Origin: Lacisediminihabitans sp040549525
Lineage (GTDB): Bacteria; Actinomycetota; Actinomycetes; Actinomycetales; Microbacteriaceae
Length of the DNA: 64,000 bases
Direction: 5' to 3'
NCBI RefSeq assembly: GCF_040549525.1
Contig: NZ_JBEPTM010000003.1
Coordinates: forward strand, 354,180-418,179
Both the position numbers and the translations under genes were made by a program. Position 1 is the stretch's first letter. Each line of letters opens with the position of its first letter. Of the stretch, positions 40,312-49,970 are shown piece by piece. The notes beneath the pieces were generated by a model. It did not search any database. It was not told the origin of the DNA and saw only the letters and a list, made by a program, of their open reading frames with translations.

Positions 40312-41868
40312 GTGGCTACCTTCGTTGACCAGGTAACACTCCACCTCAGTGCCGGCGACGGTGGTGATGGCTGCGTCTCGGTGAAGCGCGAGAAGTTCAA
40401 GCCCCTCGCCGGACCGGATGGCGGCAACGGCGGCGACGGCGGCGACATCGTGCTGGTCAGCGAGATCGGCGTGACGACCCTCCTCGGCTTTCATCGCGCA
40501 CCCCACCGCAAGTCCGAAAAGGGCGGCCAGGGCATGGGCGACAACCGCAGCGGCTCGGATGGCGCGGAGATCGAACTCGCCGTCCCGCTCGGCACCGTCG
40601 TCAAAGACGCCGAGGGCAACGAACTCATCGACTTCACCGAACCGGGCATGCGCTACGTGGTGGCTCCCGGGGGTCAGGGCGGACTCGGCAACGCCGCCCT
40701 CGCGTCCACCAAGCGCAAGGCTCCGGGTTTCGCGCTTCTCGGCATCCCCGGCTGGGAAGGCGACGTCTTCCTCGAACTCAAGGTGGTGGCGGATGTCGCG
40801 CTGGTCGGGTACCCCTCGGCCGGCAAGTCCAGCCTCGTCGCCGCCATCTCGGCCGCGAAGCCGAAGATCGCGGACTACCCCTTCACCACGCTGCATCCGA
40901 ACCTCGGTGTCGTGGAGTCCGGTGACACGCGCTACACCGTTGCCGACGTGCCCGGTCTCATCGAGGGCGCGAGCGAAGGCAAGGGGCTCGGCCTCGAATT
41001 CCTGCGCCACGTCGAGCGCTGCTCCGCCTTGCTGCACGTGCTGGACTGCGCGACCCTCGAGCCCGGTCGCGATCCGATCAGCGACCTCGACGTGATCCTG
41101 GGTGAACTCGCCGCCTACCCGGTGCCCGAAGGCCAGCTTCCGCTGCTCGAGCGCCCGCAACTCATCGCGTTGAACAAGGTGGATGTGCCAGAGGGCCGGG
41201 ATCTCGCCGACCTCGTGCGCCCCGACCTCGAGGCCCGGGGATATCGCGTGTTCGAAATCTCCGCGGTCAGCCGTGAGGGCCTGCGCGAGCTGTCGTTCGC
41301 CCTCGGCGAGCTGGTCGATGCCGAACGTGCCAAGAAAGCTGCAGTGCCGGTGAAACAGCGGATCGTTCTCCGCCCCCGAGCCAGCGGTGATGCGGGATTC
41401 ACGGTCAAGGTCGAGGGCGGTTCGGGCGGCAACATCTATCGTGTCGTCGGCGGCAAGCCGGAACGCTGGGTCGCTCAGACCGACTTCAACAACGAAGAGG
41501 CCATCGGCTTCCTCGCGGACCGCCTCGCCAAGTCCGGCGTGGAGAACGAGCTGTTCAAGGCCGGGGCCGTCGCCGGCTCGACCGTGATCATCGGACCGGT
41601 CACCTTCGACTGGGAGCCGACCCTCACCTCCACCGCGGAACTGCTGACCGCTCCGCGAGGCACCGATCCGCGACTCGTGCAGAACGATCGCCCGACGTCG
41701 AAGACCCGTCGCCAGGAGTACCTGGATCGCATGGACAGCAAGTCAGAGGCGCGCGCCGAACTTCTGCGCGAGCGCGAGGCCGGCATGTGGAATGACGATG
41801 AGGGCTTCGCGATCACGGAGAAGGACGCCGCCGAAACCGAGTCGGAGGATTCGCCGGCGGATGTCTGA
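40312..41868 (+). CDS. obg: GTPase Obg/CgtA
   Basis: Protein of 518 residues. The N-terminal glycine-rich Obg fold (about 1-160) contains GPDGGNGGDGGDIVLV. The G domain has G1 GYPSAGKSSLV (about residue 168), G3 DVPGLIEGASEGKGLG, G4 NKVD and G5-like EISAVS. The C-terminal OCT domain (about 345-430) and an acidic tail follow. It binds the 50S subunit and links GTP level to ribosome assembly and stress. Start is GTG 40312. proB overlaps the stop by 8 bp. Confidence 0.97.
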   Translation: MATFVDQVTLHLSAGDGGDGCVSVKREKFKPLAGPDGGNGGDGGDIVLVSEIGVTTLLGFHRAPHRKSEKGGQGMGDNRSGSDGAEIELAVPLGTVVKDAEGNELIDFTEPGMRYVVAPGGQGGLGNAALASTKRKAPGFALLGIPGWEGDVFLELKVVADVALVGYPSAGKSSLVAAISAAKPKIADYPFTTLHPNLGVVESGDTRYTVADVPGLIEGASEGKGLGLEFLRHVERCSALLHVLDCATLEPGRDPISDLDVILGELAAYPVPEGQLPLLERPQLIALNKVDVPEGRDLADLVRPDLEARGYRVFEISAVSREGLRELSFALGELVDAERAKKAAVPVKQRIVLRPRASGDAGFTVKVEGGSGGNIYRVVGGKPERWVAQTDFNNEEAIGFLADRLAKSGVENELFKAGAVAGSTVIIGPVTFDWEPTLTSTAELLTAPRGTDPRLVQNDRPTSKTRRQEYLDRMDSKSEARAELLREREAGMWNDDEGFAITEKDAAETESEDSPADV

Positions 41869-42652
41869 CCCGGTTCTCTCGCGCAGCGGCATCCCCGCGG
41901 CGCGGCGCATCGTCGTGAAGGTGGGCTCGTCGTCGATCAGCGGCGCCAACTCCGACCAGATCGCGCCGTTGGTGGATGCGCTTGCCGCAGCCCACGCGCG
42001 GGGAACCGAGGTGATCCTGGTCTCGTCCGGGGCGATCGCCACCGGCATGCCGTACCTCAAGCTCGATTCCCGCCCTACTGACCTGGCGACCCAGCAGGCC
42101 GCCGCCGCGGTCGGCCAGAACGTGCTCATCTACCGCTACCAGGACAGCCTCGACCGCTTCAGGATCGTCGCGGCCCAGGTGCTGCTCACCGCGGGGGATC
42201 TCGAGAATCCCACCCATCGCGGCAATGCGCAACGGGCGATGGAACGGCTCCTCGACCTGCGCATCCTGCCGATCGTCAACGAGAACGACACGGTAGCGAC
42301 CCACGAGATCCGTTTCGGCGACAACGACCGGCTCGCTGCCCTCGTGTCCCAGCTGGTGCGCGCCGACCTGCTCGTTCTGCTCTCCGATATCGATTCGCTG
42401 TACACGAGACCGCCAGAGCAGCCCGGAGCGCGCCGCATCGTGGATGTCGCGTTCGATGACGATCTCACCGGGGTCGAATTCGGTGACGTCGGCGCGGCGG
42501 GGGTCGGAACGGGGGGCGCCGGCACGAAGGTGGCCGCCGCCAAGCTCGCTGCGGCATCCGGAACCCCGGTGCTCCTCGCCTCCACGAGACAGGTCGCCGC
42601 GGCCCTCGAGGGCGCGGAGCTCGGCACCTGGTTCGCCGCCGCCCCCCGCTGA
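41861..42652 (+). CDS. proB: Glutamate 5-kinase, short form without PUA domain
   Basis: First enzyme of proline synthesis, phosphorylating glutamate. The kinase fold is complete: RRIVVKVGSSSISG at the N-terminus, SSGAIATGM, IVNENDTVATHEI, FGDNDRLAALVS and GAGTGGAGTK-like VGTGGAGTKVAA. At 263 residues it lacks the C-terminal PUA domain of the about 370-residue E. coli enzyme. Start 41861 overlaps obg. The partner proA lies about 3.2 kb downstream, separated by ppsA and a small gene. Confidence 0.95.
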   Translation: MSDPVLSRSGIPAARRIVVKVGSSSISGANSDQIAPLVDALAAAHARGTEVILVSSGAIATGMPYLKLDSRPTDLATQQAAAAVGQNVLIYRYQDSLDRFRIVAAQVLLTAGDLENPTHRGNAQRAMERLLDLRILPIVNENDTVATHEIRFGDNDRLAALVSQLVRADLLVLLSDIDSLYTRPPEQPGARRIVDVAFDDDLTGVEFGDVGAAGVGTGGAGTKVAAAKLAAASGTPVLLASTRQVAAALEGAELGTWFAAAPR

Positions 42653-42873
42653 CCCAGCAGCGAGACCAGCCACGTGTTGCTGCGGCAGCAACATCACAGG
42701 GGCCGCTCGGCGGCGCATCGTCGCGGGAGCGCATCGTCGCGGGAGCGCCCCTCGGTGCGAAATCCATGCCGAGCGAAGGGCTCGCTGCCTGAAACCGCCG
42801 CTGCACGGCCGGTCGAGCACGATTGCATGGATTTCACGCGGGAAGGCCACCCCGACCGACAGATCAACCCCGA
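42653..42873. repeat. Gap between proB and ppsA with hairpin, tandem and inverted repeats
   Basis: No gene seen in this 221-bp convergent gap. TGTTGCTG-CGG-CAGCAACA (42675-42693) is an 8-bp hairpin and a likely terminator. GCGCATCGTCGCGGGA is repeated in tandem at 42713 and 42729. GAAATCCATGC at 42759 is inverted as GCATGGATTTC at 42825. Confidence 0.7.
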
Positions 42874-45276
42874 TCACGCAGGCACTGACACCACCGCCAT
42901 TCGTTGCTCGGTCTCGGCGATGATCCGAACCGTCTTCAGGAAGCTGTCCGGGTTCAGGGAGATGGAATCGATCCCCTCTCCGACCAGGAACGCCGCGAAG
43001 TCCGGGTAGTTGCTCGGACCCTGGCCGCAGATGCCGATCTTGATCCCGGCCGCGTGCGCCTTGTGGATGGCCTCGGTGATCATCCGCTCCACGGCCTCGT
43101 CCCGTTCGTCGAAGAGGGCCGCCAATTCCTGGGAGTCGCGGTCGACGCCGAGCACCAGCTGGGTGAGGTCGTTGGACCCGATCGAGAAGCCGTCGAACTT
43201 GCTCGCGAATATCTCGGCGAGGATCACGTTGGAGGGGATCTCGCACATCATGTAGATCTGCAGCCCGTTCTCGCCGCGCACGAGCCCGTTCTCGGCGAGC
43301 ACCGCGAGAACCTTATCGGCCTCCGCGGGGGTTCGACAGAACGGAACCATGATGATCACGTTGGTGAAGCCCATGGTCTCCCGCACCCGTTTCAGAGCAC
43401 GGCACTCGAGCGCGAAGCCGTCGCGGTAGCGGGGGTCGTAATAGCGGGAGGCGCCCCGGAAACCGAGCATGGGGTTCTCTTCCGACCCTTCGAACGCGTC
43501 CCCGCCGATCAGGTGGGCATACTCGTTGCTCTTGAAGTCGCTCAGCCTGACGATCACCGGGCGAGGATGGTACGGCGCCGTCAGCTTGCCGATGCCGCGG
43601 GCCAAGATGTCGACGAAGTAGTCCTGTGGGTCCGCGTAACCCCGCGTCAGCTTATGAATCTGGCGGCGCTCACGCTCGCTGGACACCCGCTCCGGATGCA
43701 CCAGCGCCATCGGATGCACCCTGATTACGTCGTTGATGATGAATTCCATGCGAGCCAGGCCGACCCCGGCGGACGGCAGCCGCCACCACTTGAACGCCGC
43801 TTCCGGGCTGGCGATGTTGCACATCAGCGCGGTGTGGGTGTCGGGGAGGGTTCCGAGGTCGATCTCCTCGCTCTCGAAGGCGAGGATGCCGTCGTACACG
43901 TGCCCCTGGTCGCCCTCTGCGCAGGACAGGGTGATGGACTGCCCATCGGCGACGATCTCGGTCGCATTGCCGGTTCCGACGACTGCGGGCACCCCGAGCT
44001 CGCGGCTCACGATCGCGGCGTGGCTGGTCGCGCCCCCCTGGTTGGTGATGATCCCGGCCGATCTCGCCATGATCGATACCCAGTCCGGGTCGGTCATTTC
44101 GGCGATCAGGATCGATCCGTCGCGGAAGCTCGCGATGTCGGCCGCGCTTTTGATCACGCACGCCGTGCCGGTGGCAATCGAGTCGCCGATGGCTGCGCCC
44201 GAGGTGAGCAAGGTGCCCGGTTCGGTGAGGCGATGCACCGTGAACCGGGTGCCGCTCTTCACCGCCTGCACCGTCTCCGGCCGGGCCTGCACCATGAACA
44301 GCTCTCCGGTGGCCCCGTCGCGCGCCCATTCCATATCCATCGGGCGCCCGTAGTGTTCCTCGACCAGCACCGCCCAGCGGGCGAGAGTGATGATCTCGGG
44401 ATCGTCGAGCACGAAGGCCTGCCGGTCCAGCATCGGAGTGTCCACCAAGCGGGTTCGGGCGCTTCCGCCGGTGCTGTAGATCAGTTTGTGAGCCTTGTCC
44501 CCGAGGCTCTTCTCGATGATGGGAACGCATCCCGCTTGGTCGAGGAGCGGTTTGTAGACCAGGTACTTGTCCGGGTTCACCGTGCCCTGAACCACCGTTT
44601 CACCGAGGCCCCAGGCCGCGCTGATCTCCGCCACCCGGGGGAACCCGGTTTCGGTGTCGATGGAGAACATCACTCCGGAGCTGCCGAGGTCGGAGCGCAC
44701 CATCCGCTGCACGCCGATCGAGAGGGCCACCTCAAGGTGGTCGAACATCTTCGTCTCCCGGTACATGATCGCGCGGTCGGTGAAGAGCGAGGCGTAACAG
44801 CTACGGCAGGCTTCGAGCAGGTCCCGCTCGCCCACGACGTTGAGAAAGGTCTCCTGGGCTCCGGCGAAGCTCGCCTCCGGCAAGTCCTCTGCCGTTGCAC
44901 TGCTCCGCACGGCGACGGCCGGGTTCTCCACTCCGATTCGTTCGCCGAGCTTGCGATAGGAGGAGCGGATGATGTCGGCGATCTCGCCGGGGAACTCGCT
45001 TCCGAGAAACAGCTCGCGGATCGCCAGCCCGGTCTCGTGAAGGGCAAGGTCGCCGGCCCGGTAGCGCGCGATCCGTTCGCGGATGCCCTGCTCGATTCCG
45101 TTGGACGCGACGAACTGCCGGAACGCGAACGCCGTCGTGGCGAACCCCTCCGGTACCCGCACACCCTTGTCGGTCAACGAGCGAACCATCTCGCCCAGCG
45201 AGGCGTTCTTACCGCCGACCTCCGGGACGGCGCTCATATCGACGTCTTCGAACCACACGACGTGGCGTTGTTCCAT
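42874..45276 (-). CDS. ppsA: Phosphoenolpyruvate synthase
   Basis: Protein of 800 residues converting pyruvate and ATP to PEP, AMP and phosphate for gluconeogenesis. The N-terminal ATP-binding domain includes GGKNASLGEMVRSL and VRSSATAEDLPEASFAGAQE. The swivelling phosphohistidine domain has QGGATSHAAIVSRELG (His about residue 424). The PEP-binding barrel ends with MMCEIPSNVILAEIF, IGSNDLTQL and GICGQGPSNYP, whose Cys is catalytic. GGAGGAGG lies upstream of ATG 45276. No PEP-synthase regulatory kinase gene (DUF299) is adjacent. Confidence 0.96.
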   Translation of the reverse strand: MEQRHVVWFEDVDMSAVPEVGGKNASLGEMVRSLTDKGVRVPEGFATTAFAFRQFVASNGIEQGIRERIARYRAGDLALHETGLAIRELFLGSEFPGEIADIIRSSYRKLGERIGVENPAVAVRSSATAEDLPEASFAGAQETFLNVVGERDLLEACRSCYASLFTDRAIMYRETKMFDHLEVALSIGVQRMVRSDLGSSGVMFSIDTETGFPRVAEISAAWGLGETVVQGTVNPDKYLVYKPLLDQAGCVPIIEKSLGDKAHKLIYSTGGSARTRLVDTPMLDRQAFVLDDPEIITLARWAVLVEEHYGRPMDMEWARDGATGELFMVQARPETVQAVKSGTRFTVHRLTEPGTLLTSGAAIGDSIATGTACVIKSAADIASFRDGSILIAEMTDPDWVSIMARSAGIITNQGGATSHAAIVSRELGVPAVVGTGNATEIVADGQSITLSCAEGDQGHVYDGILAFESEEIDLGTLPDTHTALMCNIASPEAAFKWWRLPSAGVGLARMEFIINDVIRVHPMALVHPERVSSERERRQIHKLTRGYADPQDYFVDILARGIGKLTAPYHPRPVIVRLSDFKSNEYAHLIGGDAFEGSEENPMLGFRGASRYYDPRYRDGFALECRALKRVRETMGFTNVIIMVPFCRTPAEADKVLAVLAENGLVRGENGLQIYMMCEIPSNVILAEIFASKFDGFSIGSNDLTQLVLGVDRDSQELAALFDERDEAVERMITEAIHKAHAAGIKIGICGQGPSNYPDFAAFLVGEGIDSISLNPDSFLKTVRIIAETEQRMAVVSVPA

Positions 45277-45410
45277 GGTGTCCTCCTCCAGAGGGTCTGA
45301 GTCGAGCGATAGCAGAACGCTACGACCCGTCCGACCCTGGAGATAGGGACCAAAGATACTATTGCGCCACCACCGGCCGGGCGAAGCTTGAGTTCCGACG
45401 GGAGGAGAGG

Positions 45411-45797
45411 ATGATGACCGGCATTCAGAAATCGAACCAGGTTCAGGGCACCGATCGACTGGAGGATGCGGCGCGAGATCTTGCGGCCTCCACCCGTGAC
45501 ATTGCCCGTCCCTCGGACAGCAAGGGCATCCTCGAAGGGTTGAGACGCTCCCAGGAGTCCCTGAACCAGACCTACCGCCAACTCGCCGATTGGCACGGTC
45601 GCGTGGTCGAGGGCGTGCATCACGGCGGCGAGAAGGACGGGCGGGCAGACCCGCACAATCCCGGCTGGATTCGCGCCGAACTGGCTCTGCAGGAGGCTGC
45701 CCAGTACGGTGCCGACGCCGTCGCCGCCCTCACGCGAGCCGAGAACGCCAACGAGATCGCGCGATGGTTCGATGAGGTCCTCGACGACGAGCTCTGA
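45411..45797 (+). CDS. Hypothetical helical soluble protein
   Basis: Protein of 128 residues, charged and helical (LEDAARDLAASTRDIA, ILEGLRRSQESLNQTYRQLADWHGR), with no membrane helix or signal peptide. GGAGGAGAGG just before ATGATG supports translation. It is divergent from ppsA and 27 bp upstream of proA, so it may share a transcript with proA. No family recognised. Confidence 0.72.
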   Translation: MMTGIQKSNQVQGTDRLEDAARDLAASTRDIARPSDSKGILEGLRRSQESLNQTYRQLADWHGRVVEGVHHGGEKDGRADPHNPGWIRAELALQEAAQYGADAVAALTRAENANEIARWFDEVLDDEL

Positions 45798-45824
45798 TCG
45801 GGCGCTCGCGTCTACACTGGCGAC

Positions 45825-47093
45825 ATGACCGAGACCGTCGTCGCAACGCGCTCCTTCACCGAGAAGCTGGATGCCGCGCGCACCGCATCCCGTGTGCTCG
45901 CCACCACGAACGCAGCCCTGAAGAATCGTGCGCTCGAGGCCATCGCGGCTGCGATCGTGGAAAGCGCCGATCGCATCATCACGGCCAACGACCTCGATCT
46001 CGTGAACGGTCGCGACAACGGATTGACAATCGGCCTGCTTGACCGCCTCCGTCTGGACCGGAGCCGACTCGGGGGACTCGCCGAGGCCGTCCGTCTCGTC
46101 GCCACACTTGTCGACCCGGTCGGCGCGAACGTTCGTGGACAGACGCTGCCCAACGGCCTCCGGCTCAGCGAGGTGCGGGTGCCCTTCGGCGTCGTGGGCG
46201 TGATCTACGAGGCTCGCCCCAACGTGACCGTCGATATCGCGAGCCTCGCGCTCAAGAGCGGCAATGCCGTCGTGCTGCGCGGGGGCAGCGCCGCCGAGAA
46301 CACCAACCGGGCGCTGGTCGCCATCATCCAGGAGGCGCTCGTGAGCGTCGGGCTGCCCGCGGACGCCGTGCAGACCATCGACGAGTTCGGGCGGGACGGT
46401 GCCCGGCAGCTCATGCAGGCGCGCGGACAGATCGATGTCCTGATCCCGCGGGGGAGCGCGGACCTGATCAACACCGTTGTCACGGAGTCGAAGGTCCCCG
46501 TGATCGAAACCGGGGCGGGGATCGTGCACGTGTTCCTCGATTCATCCGCCGACGAGGCGTGGGCCATCGATATCGTGCACAACTCCAAAGTGCAACGACC
46601 GAGTGTCTGCAACGCCCTCGAAACGCTGCTCGTACACGAGGCCGCTGCGGAGCGTTTGCTGCCGTCGGTGCTCGGTGCCTTGCGGGCCTCCGGAGTCACC
46701 ATCCACGGGGACGACCGCACGCGTCAGATCTTCGCGGATGCCGTCCCCGCCACCGAGGAGGACTGGACCACCGAATACATGTCGCTCGACCTGGCCGTGC
46801 GAGTCGTCGGCTCGCTCGATGAGGCGATCGATCACATCCGCCGCTATTCGACGCATCACACCGAGTCGATCGTCACCAACGACCTCGGCAATGCGGAACG
46901 CTTCCTTGCGGAGGTGGACTCTGCCGTGGTGATGGTGAACTCCTCCACCCGGTTCACCGACGGCGGAGAGTTCGGCTTCGGGGCCGAGGTCGGGATATCG
47001 ACGCAGAAGCTCCATGCTCGAGGCCCGATGGGGCTCAGCGAACTCACCAGCACCAAATGGATCGTGCGTGGCGCGGGCCAGGTCAGGAAATAG
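45825..47093 (+). CDS. proA: Glutamate-5-semialdehyde dehydrogenase (gamma-glutamyl phosphate reductase)
   Basis: Second enzyme of proline synthesis, 422 residues, NADPH-dependent, aldehyde dehydrogenase fold. Visible are GVVGVIYEARPNVTVDI (cofactor region), LKSGNAVVLRGGSAAENTN, LIPRGSADLINTVV, IETGAGIVHVF and the catalytic Cys in QRPSVCNALETLLVH (about residue 262). Ends with GPMGLSELTSTKW. Forms the pathway with ProB encoded upstream. Confidence 0.97.
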   Translation: MTETVVATRSFTEKLDAARTASRVLATTNAALKNRALEAIAAAIVESADRIITANDLDLVNGRDNGLTIGLLDRLRLDRSRLGGLAEAVRLVATLVDPVGANVRGQTLPNGLRLSEVRVPFGVVGVIYEARPNVTVDIASLALKSGNAVVLRGGSAAENTNRALVAIIQEALVSVGLPADAVQTIDEFGRDGARQLMQARGQIDVLIPRGSADLINTVVTESKVPVIETGAGIVHVFLDSSADEAWAIDIVHNSKVQRPSVCNALETLLVHEAAAERLLPSVLGALRASGVTIHGDDRTRQIFADAVPATEEDWTTEYMSLDLAVRVVGSLDEAIDHIRRYSTHHTESIVTNDLGNAERFLAEVDSAVVMVNSSTRFTDGGEFGFGAEVGISTQKLHARGPMGLSELTSTKWIVRGAGQVRK

Positions 47094-47150
47094 GCATCTG
47101 CGGGCCGGTAGGCTTACCGACAGTGAAATATCGTTCAAACGGATTGGTGG

Positions 47151-47351
47151 ATGTCGGTGCTCAGCATGATCGTTCTGGCGGCTGAAGGGGCGAAGATCGC
47201 CCTGTTCTTCCCGGCCTGGGTCTTCCCCATCATCGCCGCAACCGCTTTCGTCGCTCTCGGTTTCGTCGTATGGAGCTTCCGTGACGTCGCCAACCGCCAC
47301 AGCCAGAAGACCGGCGGCTCGGCGGCGAGTGGGCACACGACCGATCACTGA
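47151..47351 (+). CDS. Small single-pass membrane protein
   Basis: Protein of 66 residues with one or two hydrophobic stretches (ALFFPAWVFPIIAATAFVALGFVVWSF region split at about residues 17-41) and a basic/His tail HSQKTGGSAASGHTTDH. It lies between proA and nadD, where small membrane proteins of this type are common in Microbacteriaceae. Its end overlaps the first possible nadD start region. Function unknown. Confidence 0.72.
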   Translation: MSVLSMIVLAAEGAKIALFFPAWVFPIIAATAFVALGFVVWSFRDVANRHSQKTGGSAASGHTTDH

Positions 47352-47364
47352 CGCCGACGACCTG

Positions 47365-47967
47365 ATGGCGACGAGCACGACGAAGCGCCCGAAAATCGGC
47401 GTGATGGGCGGCACCTTCGACCCCATCCATCACGGGCATCTCGTGGCAGCGAGCGAGGTGGCGCAGTCATTCGGCCTCGACGAGGTGGTGTTCGTGCCCA
47501 CCGGAATGCCGTACCAGAAGCCGGGTGCCACCCCCAGTGAGCACCGCTACCTGATGACGGTCATCGCCACCGCGGCGAACCCCAACTTCACGGTGAGCCG
47601 GGTGGACATCGACCGCCACGGGCCCACGTACACGATCGACACGCTTCGTGACCTCCACGCCGAGCGACCGGACGCCGAGCTCTTCTTCATCTCCGGAGCG
47701 GACGCCATCACGCAGATTCTCGACTGGAAAGACGTGGCCGAACTGTGGTCACTCGCCCACTTCGTCGCGGTGACACGACCGGGCCACTCGCTCACTATTT
47801 CCGGTTTGCCGGAGTCGGACGTAAGCTTGTTGGAAGTGCCCGCGCTCGCAATCTCCTCCACAGACTGTCGCAGCCGGGTCAGCCGGGGATACCCGGTGTG
47901 GTATTTGGTCCCCGATGGTGTTGTTCAATACATCTCCAAACATCACTTGTATCGGAGTCTGACATGA
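47365..47967 (+). CDS. nadD: Nicotinate-nucleotide adenylyltransferase
   Basis: Protein of about 200 residues converting nicotinate mononucleotide and ATP to deamido-NAD. GVMGGTFDPIHHGHLVAASE carries the (H/T)xGH nucleotidyl-transfer motif. FFISGADAI and WYLVPDGVVQYI are typical. Start 47365 (MATSTTKRPK) is chosen; GTG 47329 and GTG 47281 (with GGAG upstream) are in-frame alternatives. The stop overlaps the next start by 4 bp. Confidence 0.92.
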   Translation: MATSTTKRPKIGVMGGTFDPIHHGHLVAASEVAQSFGLDEVVFVPTGMPYQKPGATPSEHRYLMTVIATAANPNFTVSRVDIDRHGPTYTIDTLRDLHAERPDAELFFISGADAITQILDWKDVAELWSLAHFVAVTRPGHSLTISGLPESDVSLLEVPALAISSTDCRSRVSRGYPVWYLVPDGVVQYISKHHLYRSLT

Positions 47968-49928
47968 CAGCCTGGCAAGACCAGCCGCCCGTGAGTCGGC
48001 GGCAAGTTCGGCAAACCGAACGCGACGAGAACGTCGTTCCTCAGGCGACCCCTGAGCAGGACGCTCCAGATGACACCTCCTTCGCGGGTATCGCCCGGCA
48101 GGGTTGGGAAGCCGAAGCGCGCCGCGCGACTGCGCCGCAGGGACCGCCAGAGAGCGCCGTCGAGCCTCCAGCGAGCCGTGGCCGCAGAGTTCAGCAGCCC
48201 GCGACCAACGAACTGGGCCCGGACTCCACGCCGGAGCCGCTCCTCTACATCACCCAGGCGCGACCTCAGGTGCCGAGCTACGACGGCGCCTCTTTCCGTG
48301 GCCGGGCGATCAGCGCGGTTCCGCACGACTCCGACGCCGTGACGCCGGTTGATCCCGCGCCCGGTGCCGAGCAGCCCGAGTATCGCAACCGCGACTTCAG
48401 CCCCTCGGACTCCCGCCGATCCGCCTTCCGCCCGGTCGGTCCGCCGCTGAACTGGGCTCCGCCCGTCGTGGTGCCACTCCCCGAGCCCATCGCCGCACCG
48501 GCGATAGAGGCGGCCGCCCCCCCAGCTTCGGCCCCCGCGGATGCGGCCCCCGCAGCTTCGGCTCCGGTCGCGCCCGAATCCTCGTCTCAGCCCGCGCCCG
48601 TCCTGACGCGTCGCCAGATGCGCGAATTGGGCATCGGCGGTTTTGTGACCAGCCCGAGCGAGGACGACGAGGCCGAGCGTGCCGCCGCTGCCTCCCAGCC
48701 AGCTACGCCGGTGGATGCCGCACCGGTCGAGGAAGCGCTTATCGAGGCTGCGCCGGTAGAGGCCGCGCCCGTCGAGCCACCACCGGTCGAATCCAGCCCC
48801 GTCGACGACGTTGTCGTCGCCGAGGTGGTCATCGAGCGCCCGCGGTTCCGCGATCGCGCCAGTCGCGGCACGGTGGATCCCGAGCTCGAGCGCGAAGAGG
48901 CCCGTCGGGCCGCACAGGCGTCCGAGGCGGTTGCAGTGCCTCATGCCGGCCCGGAAGCGCCCGTGTTCACCGAAGCGCCCGTGTTCACCGAAGCGCCCGT
49001 GTTCACCGAAGCGCCCGTGTTCACCGAAGCGCCCGTGTTCACCGAACCCCCCGCACTGATCGAACCGCCGCTGCGGCAGCTGTTCACCGGTGCCATTCCC
49101 ACGGAAGTCACCGTCGCCGAACTGGTCGAGCCGCCGGTCGCGCCGTCCGCTTCGCGGGAACCGGTGAACTCTCCGGTATTCAACGTCGCTCCGGCCTCTG
49201 ACCGCGAGGTGGCAGAGCCAGAAGTCGTGGTCGCCGAGCTCGAACCCCACCCGGAGAGCGCCTCGACCTTCGAAGACCTTCTGTTCCCCAGCGGTCAGCC
49301 CGTGGAGACCACCGTAGAACCGGCACCAGCCGACGCTGCGGCGACCTCCTTCGGCGCTTTCCTCGCCGGACACGATGCGCCAGCGCCCACCGTGTCCTCT
49401 CCCGAGCGCACTGTCGCCGAGCCCGACGACGGCTATGTGCCCCCGGTCGGCCACTGGTCGACCCAGGCGCTGATCGACGATGACGTTCAGGTGCAGGAGA
49501 ACACCTTCGCTCGCGACGTTGGCGCCACCAGCGGCGCCATCACGACGAGCGCCCTGGTGCTGCCGTCGATGCCCACCGGAGAAGACATCATGGGCCCGCT
49601 GAGCGGTACCGGTGAGATCCTCATCACCGGTTCCATCAACCTGCCGAGCAGTATGGGATCCACCGGGGTACACCCGGCCCGTTACGACCACTCCGATGTC
49701 GACGCGCTGCTCGAGGCCGACGACCGCGAAGACTCCTCCGATCCAGAGTCCGCGCCGGTTCGTGCGATCCGCGCGATCAGCACGAACACCGCATCTGGCG
49801 ACGTCATCAATTCGATGAAGCCCCAGAAGGCCAGTCGCCTGCCTCTCATCCTCATCGTCTCCGCCGCGGTCATGGCCGTCGGCGTCGTCGTTCTGCTCGT
49901 CGCAGGGTTGATCTTCAAGATCTTCTAG
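47964..49928 (+). CDS. Long acidic low-complexity protein with C-terminal membrane anchor
   Basis: Protein of about 654 residues. Most is disordered and rich in Ala, Pro, Glu and Val, with five identical EAPVFT hexapeptides around residues 331-360. Basic motifs SRRQVRQTERD near the N-terminus and LTRRQMRELG near residue 213 resemble each other. A single helix SRLPLILIVSAAVMAVGVVV (about 625-645) anchors it at the C-terminus, leaving most of the chain cytoplasmic or, if inserted the other way, outside. Overlaps nadD by 4 bp and precedes rsfS, the usual site for such proteins in Microbacteriaceae. Function unknown. Confidence 0.8.
   Translation: MTAWQDQPPVSRRQVRQTERDENVVPQATPEQDAPDDTSFAGIARQGWEAEARRATAPQGPPESAVEPPASRGRRVQQPATNELGPDSTPEPLLYITQARPQVPSYDGASFRGRAISAVPHDSDAVTPVDPAPGAEQPEYRNRDFSPSDSRRSAFRPVGPPLNWAPPVVVPLPEPIAAPAIEAAAPPASAPADAAPAASAPVAPESSSQPAPVLTRRQMRELGIGGFVTSPSEDDEAERAAAASQPATPVDAAPVEEALIEAAPVEAAPVEPPPVESSPVDDVVVAEVVIERPRFRDRASRGTVDPELEREEARRAAQASEAVAVPHAGPEAPVFTEAPVFTEAPVFTEAPVFTEAPVFTEPPALIEPPLRQLFTGAIPTEVTVAELVEPPVAPSASREPVNSPVFNVAPASDREVAEPEVVVAELEPHPESASTFEDLLFPSGQPVETTVEPAPADAAATSFGAFLAGHDAPAPTVSSPERTVAEPDDGYVPPVGHWSTQALIDDDVQVQENTFARDVGATSGAITTSALVLPSMPTGEDIMGPLSGTGEILITGSINLPSSMGSTGVHPARYDHSDVDALLEADDREDSSDPESAPVRAIRAISTNTASGDVINSMKPQKASRLPLILIVSAAVMAVGVVVLLVAGLIFKIF
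48954..49043 (+). repeat. Five identical 18-bp tandem repeats
   Basis: GAAGCGCCCGTGTTCACC is repeated five times without a change inside the coding sequence, encoding EAPVFT each time; a degenerate sixth unit (EPPALIEPP) follows. Multiples of three keep the frame if the number changes by slippage. Confidence 0.9.
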
Positions 49929-49970
49929 GCCTGTGACCACTTCTTTTTCTCTTCCACCCCAAAGGACCCT

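Noticed and set aside
48954..49043. Tandem repeats considered as a CRISPR array
   Set aside because: Units are contiguous 18-bp repeats without spacers and encode a hexapeptide in frame.
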